A stretch of 40,895 bases of DNA from Deltaproteobacteria bacterium (GCA_029860075.1 JAOUBX010000042.1:1-40895); one strand, 5' to 3'. Counted from the first letter of the stretch, positions 18,114 through 25,691 are shown. Notes: generated from the sequence alone by a model not told the origin. Numbers and translations: made by a program.

Positions 18114-19730
18114 ATGGAAAAAAATATACTAAAAGGAAAAGATCAAAAGAGGCAGAAAAAAAGAACTAGATTTCTGGTTCAATTTATTACCTTGTTTATC
18201 ATCACATGTGGCTTATCACTTCCTGCCTTTTCGGCTACGCCAATTATAAGTTCGGTTTCACCTGATCGGGAATTCAATAACATTTCTACTGATGCTACCA
18301 TCACAGGTGAAAACTTTGAGCAAGGGGCAAGAGTCAGTCTGTTGAATGCCGGGCCGACTTCTTTAGGTTCCGTCGATACACCGGGGAGTACGGAGAAAGT
18401 TCATGTGTCAGGCAATTATGCTTATGTGGCAGATGGAACCGCAGGCATTCAGATCATCGACATAAGTGATCCGGCGAATCCCGAATTAAAAGGTTCTTAT
18501 GACACGGGAGATGCCAGCAGCATTTATGTGTCCGGCAATTACGCTTATGTAGGAGACTGGAATGATACGCTTCTTCATATTATTGATATTAGTGATCCGG
18601 AAATTCCAGTCAGGGTTAGTTCCACCTTCACATATGGGAACGTGAGAGATATAGTTGTTATCGGAAATTATGCTTATCTGGCTGCTGATGCTCTTATAAC
18701 TTTTGATGTGAATAATCCCGGTTTTCCGAGCATTGCCGATATGGATGATACAATCTGGGCAGAAGGAATCCACGCTTCAGGCAATTACCTATATATAGCA
18801 GACTATTATGGTCTTCAGATTTATAGTTTAAGCAATCCCCGTAATCCGTCATTCAAAGGCAAATATGACATAGAAGGAGAGTGGCCTCTTGCTGTCCACG
18901 TATCCGGTAACTATGCCTATGTAACAAATGACGATACAGGACTTCACATTATTAATGTAAGCGATCCTGTAAATCCTGAATTTGCAGGCTACTACAACAT
19001 GCCAAGTCCTGCATGGGATGTCTTCGTATCCGACAATTATGCCTATGTGGCTCAGGGGTCCTCTGAAATTCAGGTTTTCGATGTAAACAATCCTGCCAGT
19101 CTAAGACTTACAGGCTCTTATGATACACCCGGCTTTGCCGGCGCCATTAATGTCTCCGGCAATTATATGTATGTTGCCGATGGTCATATGGGGCTTCAGA
19201 TCATTCGTCCCAATGGTCCTGTAACCAATGTAAATGTTCTCGACTCTACAACCATAACAGCAACTTTCCCGAACCCGCTCATAGAAGGACCGTATAATAT
19301 ACTTATAACCAATCCGGCAGGTGAGAAAGGAATACTAAATAATGGATATCAGGCTATAGGCCCTTCATCAGCAAATACTGATATTAAAGCAAATAATTCT
19401 GACGGACCACTTGTCATTAATGAAGGAGACACCCTTAATCTGACCATTTCCCTCAATCCGGGCGAGGCAGCAGGATACGAGTCTGATTGGTGGGTCTATG
19501 GAGTGTCAGACGCTATTGGAACCTATTGGTTTCAAAACGGTTCAGGCTGGAAAAAATCCGACATACCTCTCCCCGCCTATGAGGGGCCTCTCTCTGCTGT
19601 TACAAACTATAATATACTGGAAACATTAACATTACCTACAGGTGTATATGATTTTTACTTTGAGGTAGATGAAAAAAATGGCCTTAAAGAAGGGACCGTA
19701 ACTGATAAGGTAAATGTAACGATTCAGTAA
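18114..19730 (+). CDS. Secreted LVIVD propeller protein (7 repeats) inserted in a split TIG domain
   Basis: This 538-residue protein is the second single-propeller member. It has a lysine/arginine-rich n-region and signal peptide ending PAFSA, the first TIG half at about 42-82 (TGENFEQGARVSLLN), seven LVIVD repeats, the second TIG half at about 368-418 and the C-terminal module at 419-538 ending VTIQ. AAAGGAG at 18101-18107, six bases before the ATG at 18114, sets the start. A longer in-frame start at 18090 lies inside the terminator hairpin and has no ribosome site. It is followed by an FG-GAP gene, as the 6705 gene is by the 9356 gene. Confidence 0.85.
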   Translation: MEKNILKGKDQKRQKKRTRFLVQFITLFIITCGLSLPAFSATPIISSVSPDREFNNISTDATITGENFEQGARVSLLNAGPTSLGSVDTPGSTEKVHVSGNYAYVADGTAGIQIIDISDPANPELKGSYDTGDASSIYVSGNYAYVGDWNDTLLHIIDISDPEIPVRVSSTFTYGNVRDIVVIGNYAYLAADALITFDVNNPGFPSIADMDDTIWAEGIHASGNYLYIADYYGLQIYSLSNPRNPSFKGKYDIEGEWPLAVHVSGNYAYVTNDDTGLHIINVSDPVNPEFAGYYNMPSPAWDVFVSDNYAYVAQGSSEIQVFDVNNPASLRLTGSYDTPGFAGAINVSGNYMYVADGHMGLQIIRPNGPVTNVNVLDSTTITATFPNPLIEGPYNILITNPAGEKGILNNGYQAIGPSSANTDIKANNSDGPLVINEGDTLNLTISLNPGEAAGYESDWWVYGVSDAIGTYWFQNGSGWKKSDIPLPAYEGPLSAVTNYNILETLTLPTGVYDFYFEVDEKNGLKEGTVTDKVNVTIQ

Positions 19731-19802
19731 GCGTTTTATAAGTTTCAAAAAAAGCAGCAGTTTCAGGGAATCGCAAGTGGGTATAATTCTCCATTGTAAA
19801 AA

Positions 19803-19819
19803 GGGGGGGGGCAGGGGGG
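19803..19819 (+). repeat. Poly-G tract G9-CA-G6
   Basis: Nine consecutive G, then CA, then six G lie in the 294-base gap between the 18114 and 20025 genes, about 205 bases upstream of the latter's start. Such runs are prone to slippage. There is no other G-run of this length in the window. Confidence 0.8.
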
Positions 19820-20024
19820 TGATCTATAAACATGCTATCACTGATGTTACTCTTTTCTGCCGATAAAACAGCTATTCTCATGAAGGTGCGAAACTTGAGT
19901 AATAAGTTATACCGTATTGATACATATATTCTCAATGCACTAACTTCTATATCTTTTACAGCAAGAGTATTTATCGATATAAATATCTCTTCCAAACTAT
20001 TTCAATTCTTAAAAGGAAAAAAAA

Positions 20025-21590
20025 ATGGAAAAACTTTCAACCCATTATCCGAATTTGTTTTTTATGCTTTTTATTCTCACTTTTATACCGACAAGTTCTC
20101 AGGCTAATGTCACTTTTGAACATCAGGGCAGTTATCAGCGGGGCTCAGGTCCTGCGAGAGTATTGTTTGAAGATTTCAATGAAGACAGAAAACTTGATAT
20201 GGCGATTACCAATAATTCAATTCATACTGTTTCTATTTATCTGGGTAATGGAGATGGTTCATTTCAATCGGCAAAAGATTATTCCGCAGGACTTTATCCC
20301 TGGGCTATTTTATCAGGAGATTTTAATAAAGACGGTAAACTGGATATTGTAACTACTAATAAGGATGACACATTTACCGTCTTACTTGGATATGACAATG
20401 GAACCTTTTTACCGGGAGAAACGGGTGGGAATACAGGTACTGCCCCTTTATCGATTGCATCAGCCGATTTTAATGGTGATAAGAAACTCGATATTGTAAC
20501 AGCAAACAAAGGGACCGAAGGTAGACCCGATAATCCATCCGTATCCCTCTTTTTAGGTAACGGCAATGGAACCTTTACAACTTCATCCATACCGGATTAT
20601 AAAGAAGATTTGCCTTATTATTATGCTTATGAAGTAAATACGGCTGATTTTAATAAGGATGGCAAGGCAGATTTGGCAATAACATATTTCTGGGGTAGTG
20701 AAATAGCTGTTTTTCTGGGCAATGGTGACGGAACTTTTAATTTTGTCTCGTCTCATAATATATCTGATCATTATACCTTTTACAGTGATGCGCTTACTAT
20801 AACGGATATTAACCACGATGGGATTGAGGACATGCTTACAATACCCCAATCTGGAACGGGCATTGTTTTGTTAGGCCACGGGGATGGATATTTTACGGAG
20901 ACGATCTGGAGTGCAGAGATTGCCTCCTCCAGTCAAACTATGGTTTTATCCGATTTTAATTGCGATGGAAAGCACGATATGGCTATGGCAGGAATAAACG
21001 AAGCTAATATTAGACAACTTAATATTTATACGGGCAATGGTGACGGCACTTTTCAGCAGGGCCCCACTTATATCGAACCGACTTATTTTCGTGATAGCAA
21101 TAAAAATGCATCAATTGATGCGGGAGATCTGAACGGCGATGGAAAGAATGATATCGCCATGTTAAATTATAAAAGTGACAGAGTTAATGTTTATCTTAAT
21201 ACAACTTCTCCGTCAGTGGAACTCTGTTCCGTTACGGCGGATATCAAAGCAAATGGTTCAGACGGGCCGCTTTCTATGAATGAGGGGGAAATGCTTGATT
21301 TGACCATCTCCCTCGATCCGGGAATAATGGAAGGTTTCGACGCAGACTGGTGGATTTACGCCGAATCGGAACTAATGGGAAAATATTGGTACCAGTATGG
21401 GAGTGGATGGATCGCATCGGAGACGCCCATTCCTGCTTATCAGGGCCCCATTACATCGGTGACAGACCTTAATGTTTTCCACATGCCTACTTTGCAGGCC
21501 GGTAACTATGATATATATTTCCAGGTAGATGAAAGAAACGGTATCAAGGAAGGGGCAAGAACGGATACGGTAAAAGTGACAATTCAGTAA
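20025..21590 (+). CDS. Secreted FG-GAP/VCBS-repeat propeller protein with the VTIQ C-terminal module
   Basis: This 521-residue paralogue of the 9356 gene has a signal peptide in the first ~27 residues, ending SSQA. Seven FG-GAP/VCBS repeats follow with calcium loops (DFNKDGKLDIV, DFNCDGKHDM, DLNGDGKNDIA) and LGNGDGTF-type strands. The C-terminal module (about 402-521) has ADWWIY and YGSGW and ends VTIQ. AAAAGGA at 20011-20017 precedes the ATG by seven bases. The preceding gap contains a poly-G tract and may hold its promoter. An 18-base perfect terminator follows. The fold is probably a seven-bladed calcium-binding propeller, exported. Ligand unknown. Confidence 0.84.
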   Translation: MEKLSTHYPNLFFMLFILTFIPTSSQANVTFEHQGSYQRGSGPARVLFEDFNEDRKLDMAITNNSIHTVSIYLGNGDGSFQSAKDYSAGLYPWAILSGDFNKDGKLDIVTTNKDDTFTVLLGYDNGTFLPGETGGNTGTAPLSIASADFNGDKKLDIVTANKGTEGRPDNPSVSLFLGNGNGTFTTSSIPDYKEDLPYYYAYEVNTADFNKDGKADLAITYFWGSEIAVFLGNGDGTFNFVSSHNISDHYTFYSDALTITDINHDGIEDMLTIPQSGTGIVLLGHGDGYFTETIWSAEIASSSQTMVLSDFNCDGKHDMAMAGINEANIRQLNIYTGNGDGTFQQGPTYIEPTYFRDSNKNASIDAGDLNGDGKNDIAMLNYKSDRVNVYLNTTSPSVELCSVTADIKANGSDGPLSMNEGEMLDLTISLDPGIMEGFDADWWIYAESELMGKYWYQYGSGWIASETPIPAYQGPITSVTDLNVFHMPTLQAGNYDIYFQVDERNGIKEGARTDTVKVTIQ

Positions 21591-21606
21591 GTGTTTTTTT
21601 AACTTT

Positions 21607-21645
21607 AAAAGAGGCAGAAGTTCCACAGGAACTTCTGCCTCTTTT
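21607..21645 (+). terminator. Strong rho-independent terminator
   Basis: A perfect 18-base stem runs from AAAAGAGGCAGAAGTTCC to its complement, with loop ACA. It is A-rich on the left and T-rich on the right, so it could act in both directions. It closes the plus-strand propeller island. Confidence 0.9.
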
Positions 21646-21719
21646 AATTTACCTTTAATCCTGGAAACAGCAGTTGGATCATGGTTTCTGGCGCAATCTC
21701 TTGATTCCACAGCACTTTC

Positions 21720-21745
21720 AAAAAATACCCGCTTAAGCTGCGGGT
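21720..21745 (-). terminator. Terminator of the minus-strand sigma-factor operon
   Basis: Read on the minus strand: stem ACCCGC / GCGGGT, a seven-base loop containing TTAA, then TATTTTTTG. It lies about 124 bases past the stop codon of the barrel-like gene. Confidence 0.7.
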
Positions 21746-21868
21746 GAAGCTAAGATTTTTTAAAAACACTGTGAAACCAATATGTTACACTATAAATCCA
21801 TGTCAACTGCCGTTTCTAGGTTAATAATTTTTAATAAAGTTAGTCTTTCATCACAGGTACGAATCAGT

Positions 21869-22867
21869 TTACTTTTTATAGCGTTGAAAAAACTTGATAC
21901 TGAAAGAAACTATTTGATTTTCATACTCCTCCCATGAATAGCTGGAGTGATTTGAAGTATAACTATAATCGAGAGAAAGCTTTAACCAGGAATTAATGAT
22001 TGAATAAACTTGTAAACTAAAAATGTCTTCCCTGTCCTCTCTTGTTGATAAGAGTGAATCCTTGTTAGCCAAGGCAAAATCGGGATTGAGGCCATAGAGA
22101 AATACCACCTCGATAGGCCAGGGCAGACGATCATATTCTGTCTTTTCTCTCCTGTAAAATAGAGTTGCTTTAACCTTCTTGTAGATATTAAATCTCCCTG
22201 AAAGAAAGAGGGCCTCATAATGATAATCAAATACGGAAAAGTTGGACTCATTTTGTCCGTAGTCGACTCCCAGACTGATCGATTTTGAAGGGGAGAAAGA
22301 ATAGCTTAGCATCAATTCATTTTTGTAATAATCTTCTTCAATGGGGTCGATTGTCTCAAATAGCCTCTCTTCATACTCTTTTTTAAACGTTAATTGTGAA
22401 AAGGTAAGGTCAAATTCATTAATCTTTATTCCTGCAAAGGGTTTTGTGGCAGTGCTTTTATAATCCATATAGCCAAATTTTCTCACCTGGAATTCTTCAT
22501 GAGAGGCACTTACCCCTATACTCAGGTTGTAAGGCAGCGCATAATTCATAAAAAGATTAGCGCTGTTTTCCCTGGTGTTATAGCTTGTGTACTTGGAGTA
22601 GAAGTGTTTCTTTATTGAGTAGCCGGCATTGATATACAAAGTGTCTGAGGGGTTTAAAAAAAGACTTAATGCCGGTTTTCTGGATGTAAAATAATCATCC
22701 ACGTATAGAGACCGGATTAAAGTTCTTGAAACGATTTTTCCATCCAGTGTTTCATAGCCATCACTTATCTCTATTGATGGAATAACCTTCCACACATATT
22801 CGCCATAGGCAGGCCCTGAACAGGTAAGGAGCATTATTAAAAGGAGAAAAGATATAAGGTTATACAA
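21869..22867 (-). CDS. Predicted outer-membrane beta-barrel protein
   Basis: This 332-residue protein has a signal peptide (hydrophobic core SFLLLIMLL, cleavage near AYGEY). The mature part is rich in alternating polar/aromatic strands (LYINAGYSIKKHFY, NLSIGVSASHEEF, SISLGVDYGQNES, LKLSLDYSYTSNH), as expected of a 12-16-stranded outer-membrane barrel. The last strand is IVSFSIKFF, followed by QRYKK. No Pfam-level family is recognised. The start is a TTG at 22867 with a poor ribosome site; a start further upstream without ATG cannot be excluded. It is last in an operon with the sigma and anti-sigma genes and DUF3106, suggesting an envelope function under that sigma factor. Confidence 0.7.
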   Translation of the reverse strand: MYNLISFLLLIMLLTCSGPAYGEYVWKVIPSIEISDGYETLDGKIVSRTLIRSLYVDDYFTSRKPALSLFLNPSDTLYINAGYSIKKHFYSKYTSYNTRENSANLFMNYALPYNLSIGVSASHEEFQVRKFGYMDYKSTATKPFAGIKINEFDLTFSQLTFKKEYEERLFETIDPIEEDYYKNELMLSYSFSPSKSISLGVDYGQNESNFSVFDYHYEALFLSGRFNIYKKVKATLFYRREKTEYDRLPWPIEVVFLYGLNPDFALANKDSLLSTREDREDIFSLQVYSIINSWLKLSLDYSYTSNHSSYSWEEYENQIVSFSIKFFQRYKK

Positions 22868-22883
22868 TGTATTTTTTATCAGG

Positions 22884-23345
22884 TCACTTTGATCGAAGTC
22901 TATTTATCATCTGCTGCTGATTTCTCTTGCGCTGCATACGAAATCGCTTAATTTTATTCCTGTAGCGTTTTTTCTCCTCTAAGCTCATATTTTTCCACTT
23001 CTTAAATAGCTTTCTTAATTTTATCTTTTTTTCAGCCGGCAGTTTTTTGAATTTCTTCCATTTTTCCAGTATGGTGACTCTTTTTTCCTTCGGCACTTTT
23101 GAGAACCTTTTGAAATTTTTAAAGAGCTGTGCCTTCTGTTCATCTTCAAGCTTGTTGAATTTCCTGAAATTTTTACGGAGAGTCTCTTTTTCTTCATCTG
23201 AAAGACTTTCCCATTTTTTCAGATTCTTTTTATTTACAAATTTCTCTGTTTCATCCCCGGTTGCAATATGAGGAACTGAAAAAATAAACAGTGCTAAAAG
23301 CAAGAAAATGCCCGGGCAAGATGAATTTAAATTAAACATCATCAT
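22884..23345 (-). CDS. DUF3106 protein: exported, basic, five 18-residue helical repeats
   Basis: After a signal peptide (GIFLLLALFIFSV, cleavage near ATG-DE), the protein consists largely of five consecutive 18-residue units: LSDEEKETLRKNFRKFNK and then similar blocks starting LEDEQ, VPKEK, LPAEK and MSLEE. This is the DUF3106 pattern, reminiscent of the Spy/CpxP-like idea of helical periplasmic proteins, but that link is inference. The product is strongly basic. A longer start exists at 23393, but the ATG triplet at 23345-23337, preceded by AGAGGAAG, fits better and overlaps the end of the upstream gene, suggesting translational coupling. Confidence 0.75.
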   Translation of the reverse strand: MMMFNLNSSCPGIFLLLALFIFSVPHIATGDETEKFVNKKNLKKWESLSDEEKETLRKNFRKFNKLEDEQKAQLFKNFKRFSKVPKEKRVTILEKWKKFKKLPAEKKIKLRKLFKKWKNMSLEEKKRYRNKIKRFRMQRKRNQQQMINRLRSK

Positions 23346-23577
23346 CTTCCTCTTCTTCCCTATTATATTTTTCAACAATGTCATAATCTTCAAGCATATC
23401 CATCATTTCAATCAGTTCAAGGTTGTTGATTATATCAATATCTTCTTGAGACAATAATTCCACTTCATTACCCTGTTCCGCTACCTCTTCGGCCTTGACT
23501 AAATTGATTGTTGATAATAGCAGGATGAGGCATAAAAAAAAAGCGGCGCTTCTCCCTCTTTTCTTCAAACCGGTCAT
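23332..23577 (-). CDS. Small acidic exported protein, similar to the anti-sigma tail
   Basis: This 81-residue protein has a signal peptide (RSAAFFLCLILLLST, cleavage near VKAEE). The mature ~50 residues are very acidic, with the core NLELIEMMDMLEDYDIVE and an end of EEEEDDDV. The core resembles the last 27 residues of the anti-sigma factor encoded just upstream (NIELLMVIDDMDELDLIE). The start lies one base after the anti-sigma stop, and the end overlaps the DUF3106 start. Such proteins may accompany DUF3106 genes, but I know of no assigned function. Confidence 0.7.
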   Translation of the reverse strand: MTGLKKRGRSAAFFLCLILLLSTINLVKAEEVAEQGNEVELLSQEDIDIINNLELIEMMDMLEDYDIVEKYNREEEEDDDV

Positions 23578-23578
23578 G

Positions 23579-24013
23579 CTACATACTTTCTATTAAATCA
23601 AGTTCGTCCATATCATCAATAACCATGAGCAGTTCTATATTATCAATCATTTCAATGTCATATTCAAGCATTGCCGTTTCCATCATTCTCATCTCTTTAT
23701 TACCGGTCATTGTAAAGAGCGCAACTGCACATGACAAAACTATTGTTGCAAGCGCCGTTTTTGCGGGGAATAAGGTAAAGAAGGGTTTTCTTTTCTTTTT
23801 CTTTATTTTTTCATCAAGGCGATTTATAAAATCTGTTGATGGATCGATATCTTCGATGAGGGCGAGTTTCTCCCAGGCGCCGGAAAATGCCTCAAATTCT
23901 TTCCTGCATGATTCACAGCCTGACAGATGTTTGTTCAGCGCCAGCCTTGATTTCTCATCAAGGCTCCCCTCTAAATTATGAACAATCATTTTTGCTGCTT
24001 TTTTACAGTCCAT
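23579..24013 (-). CDS. zf-HC2-type anti-sigma factor, membrane-anchored
   Basis: The N-terminal region has the zinc-binding anti-sigma signature HLSGCESCRKEF (HxxxCxxC) and an upstream cysteine in MDCKKA. It is followed by a basic linker (KKKKRK), one transmembrane helix (TALATIVLSCAVALF) and an acidic periplasmic tail. The family binds and inhibits its cognate ECF sigma factor in the cytoplasm. An ATG at 24025 lacks a ribosome site, while GGAGAG within its first codons precedes the ATG at 24013, so the latter is preferred. It lies directly downstream of the sigma gene. The tail (NIELLMVIDDMDELDLIE) recurs in the next gene's product. Confidence 0.85.
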   Translation of the reverse strand: MDCKKAAKMIVHNLEGSLDEKSRLALNKHLSGCESCRKEFEAFSGAWEKLALIEDIDPSTDFINRLDEKIKKKKRKPFFTLFPAKTALATIVLSCAVALFTMTGNKEMRMMETAMLEYDIEMIDNIELLMVIDDMDELDLIESM

Positions 24014-24047
24014 TTTTCTCTCCATTAATTACACACTTTAGAAGTTC

Positions 24048-24629
24048 CTAAAGTTTCTCTTCCCGGGCAAGTTTTTTTTTGAGATTGTTCATACCCCTGA
24101 ATATTAACGACTTAACGGCAGGAATAGAAATGTTCATCGCTTTTCCAATCTCATCATACGAGAGTTCTTCGTACCTTCTTAGAATGATGGCCATTTTTTG
24201 TGATGGTGGAAGCTGGCTTATGGCTTCTTTTACCTTGTCGATTATTTCCGCTTCATTGTCTGACCCCGAATACTGCGATATGGCCCCAACCTCACTTTCC
24301 AACTTTTTTTTCAGTTGAAACAAGCTTCTCACCTTGCGCTTTCTCAGTTCATTGAGACAGGTATTAACGGTTATCCTGTGCAGCCATGTGGAAAACAGGG
24401 CTGTACTTTTATATTTATTTGCCGATTTATAAACTTTAAGAAAAACGTCCTGGGCAACATCTTCGGCGTCATCCCTATGAGAGGAAAAAAATCGATGCGC
24501 AATATTGATAACCCGTTTCCGGTGCTTTTGAACGAGCAGGTCAAATGCATTTTTGTCACCGGCAGCAAAACGGTTCATCAGTTCGCTATCAGGGTCTATC
24601 CTGTTATCTATGCTGGATTCCTTCGTCAT
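24048..24629 (-). CDS. ECF-type RNA polymerase sigma factor (RpoE-like)
   Basis: This 193-residue sigma-70 family protein has region 2 at about 18-100 (AEDVAQDVFLKVYKS, FSTWLHRITVNTCLNELRKR) and region 4 at about 138-190 (LPPSQKMAIILRRYEELSY, IGKAMNISIPAVKSLIFRG). The length and lack of region 3 fit the extracytoplasmic-function group. It heads an operon with its anti-sigma gene (34-base gap when the 24013 start is used), so it should direct transcription of an envelope regulon when released, probably including this operon. No clear consensus ribosome site precedes the ATG. Confidence 0.92.
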   Translation of the reverse strand: MTKESSIDNRIDPDSELMNRFAAGDKNAFDLLVQKHRKRVINIAHRFFSSHRDDAEDVAQDVFLKVYKSANKYKSTALFSTWLHRITVNTCLNELRKRKVRSLFQLKKKLESEVGAISQYSGSDNEAEIIDKVKEAISQLPPSQKMAIILRRYEELSYDEIGKAMNISIPAVKSLIFRGMNNLKKKLAREEKL

Positions 24630-24864
24630 TCAGGTAGAACAGATCGACCTTTCTGCGGTCTTCTTCCATATAAAGAGTTAGAGAGTCATGTTTATAAAAA
24701 TTAAAGAAAAGACTTTACCCTTTCCTAGCAATTAGGGACGGGGATCAATAGGAGTACCATGGGGGATGGCAACCGTTTAAATGGTTAGCCCCGGGTTAAA
24801 ATAAACATTCCCTCCCATTTCTTTCAAAAAAATCAAAGGAAGCTACATTGTAAATTGCATTAAA

Positions 24865-25238
24865 ACACTAACTAGTTTTCATCGGTCAAGGGTGCTTTTT
24901 CGCAATCTCTACGTCAATCTTCGGTTTTGCTTGTGCGATGTACAGCAGTACATCTCCGCGCAAACCCTTGATTTCCTTGACCTTGCAAAAAATCCCTCCT
25001 TTCCGAATTGAAAACATAGTTTGATTTATTATAGTTTCTGGATGGACACTAACTAGTTTTCATCCGGAAAGGGTGCTTTTTCGCAATCTCTACGTCAATC
25101 TTCAGATTTGCTTGTGCGACGTACAGCAGTACGTCTCTGCGCAAACCTTTGATTTCCTTGACCTTGCAAAAAATCCCTCCTTTCCAAATTGAAAACATAG
25201 TTTGATCCACCATAGTTGACCGATGGATACTAACTATA
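24865..25238. repeat. 181-bp tandem repeat, two copies plus 12 bases, with internal inverted repeats
   Basis: Copy 1 is 24865-25045, copy 2 is 25046-25226, and a third copy begins at 25227 and ends after about 12 bases. Each copy folds as a long imperfect hairpin, with nested complementary arms: AACTAGTTTTCA with TGAAAACATAGTT, GCTTTTTCGCAA with TTGCAAAAAA, GTCAA with TTGAC, TTTGC with GCAAA, and a perfect apex. The apex is GATGTAC/GTACATC in copy 1 and GACGTAC/GTACGTC in copy 2, a compensatory base-pair change. There is no ORF inside. Confidence 0.85.
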
Positions 25239-25539
25239 ATACATCATCATTTACATATTTAAAGAATAAAATGACATATCACGCTATGTTGCTTTGCTTG
25301 TCTTCTGAGGCAGGTCCTTCGAAAGGTTAAGGATGACCGGTTGAGGGGAGAGAAGATAAAGTAATTTTTACCCTGGAGTTGAGAGAAAAGAGGTCGTCTT
25401 GTCGTGCTCAAGGGGAAAACCCTGGAAGAAGAAAAAGTTACTTTTAAGAAAATCTTTTATTTCTTCATTATCACCCCTCCCTTGATTAGGGACAATAGAA
25501 AAGCGGTTTCCCGATCAACTTCAGCAAACAAAGTAGTAT

Positions 25540-25600
25540 AAAAAAATACAAAAATAGCAACCTTTTATCAAGTTGAAGTGTTTAAAAAATCATATATGAA
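25540..25600 (+). promoter_or_regulatory. Leader element, copy 4 of 4
   Basis: A-rich run, TAGCAACCT, loop TTTATC, AAGTTG (25570-25575), AAGTGTTTAAA. A second shared block (TTCATCCTCGCATCTTGATT near 25615) matches the one after copy 2. The element ends 91 bases before the start of the beta-helix lipoprotein gene. Confidence 0.55.
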
Positions 25601-25691
25601 AATAATAAAAGCCTTCATCCTCGCATCTTGATTTGAATTGCAGACACACCTTTAAGGCAGTGTCCGACAGGCTCCTGGAAAGGAAGTTTAG

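Larger units (their letters stand above)
24630..25691. other. Non-coding stretch of about 1.06 kb
   Basis: This divergent gap between the sigma operon and the beta-helix gene must hold both promoters. It contains the 181-bp tandem repeat (24865-25238), a palindrome around AACCGTTTAAATGGTT near 24770, and leader element copy 4 (25540-25600). No ORF with a ribosome site and recognisable product was seen. Confidence 0.6.

Noticed and set aside
1610-21590. PEP-CTERM, LPXTG or type IX sorting signal at the VTIQ ends
   Set aside because: The C-termini lack a terminal transmembrane helix with a basic tail and the sorting motifs of those systems; the whole module is a folded-looking beta domain.
24315-24704. 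129-codon plus-strand ORF over the sigma gene
   Set aside because: It is antisense to the ECF sigma factor, which has both conserved regions intact.
24865-25238. CRISPR array or integron attC cassettes
   Set aside because: The period is 181 bp with only two copies and no spacers. No GTTRRRY/RYYYAAC core pair or integrase was seen, so neither reading fits.
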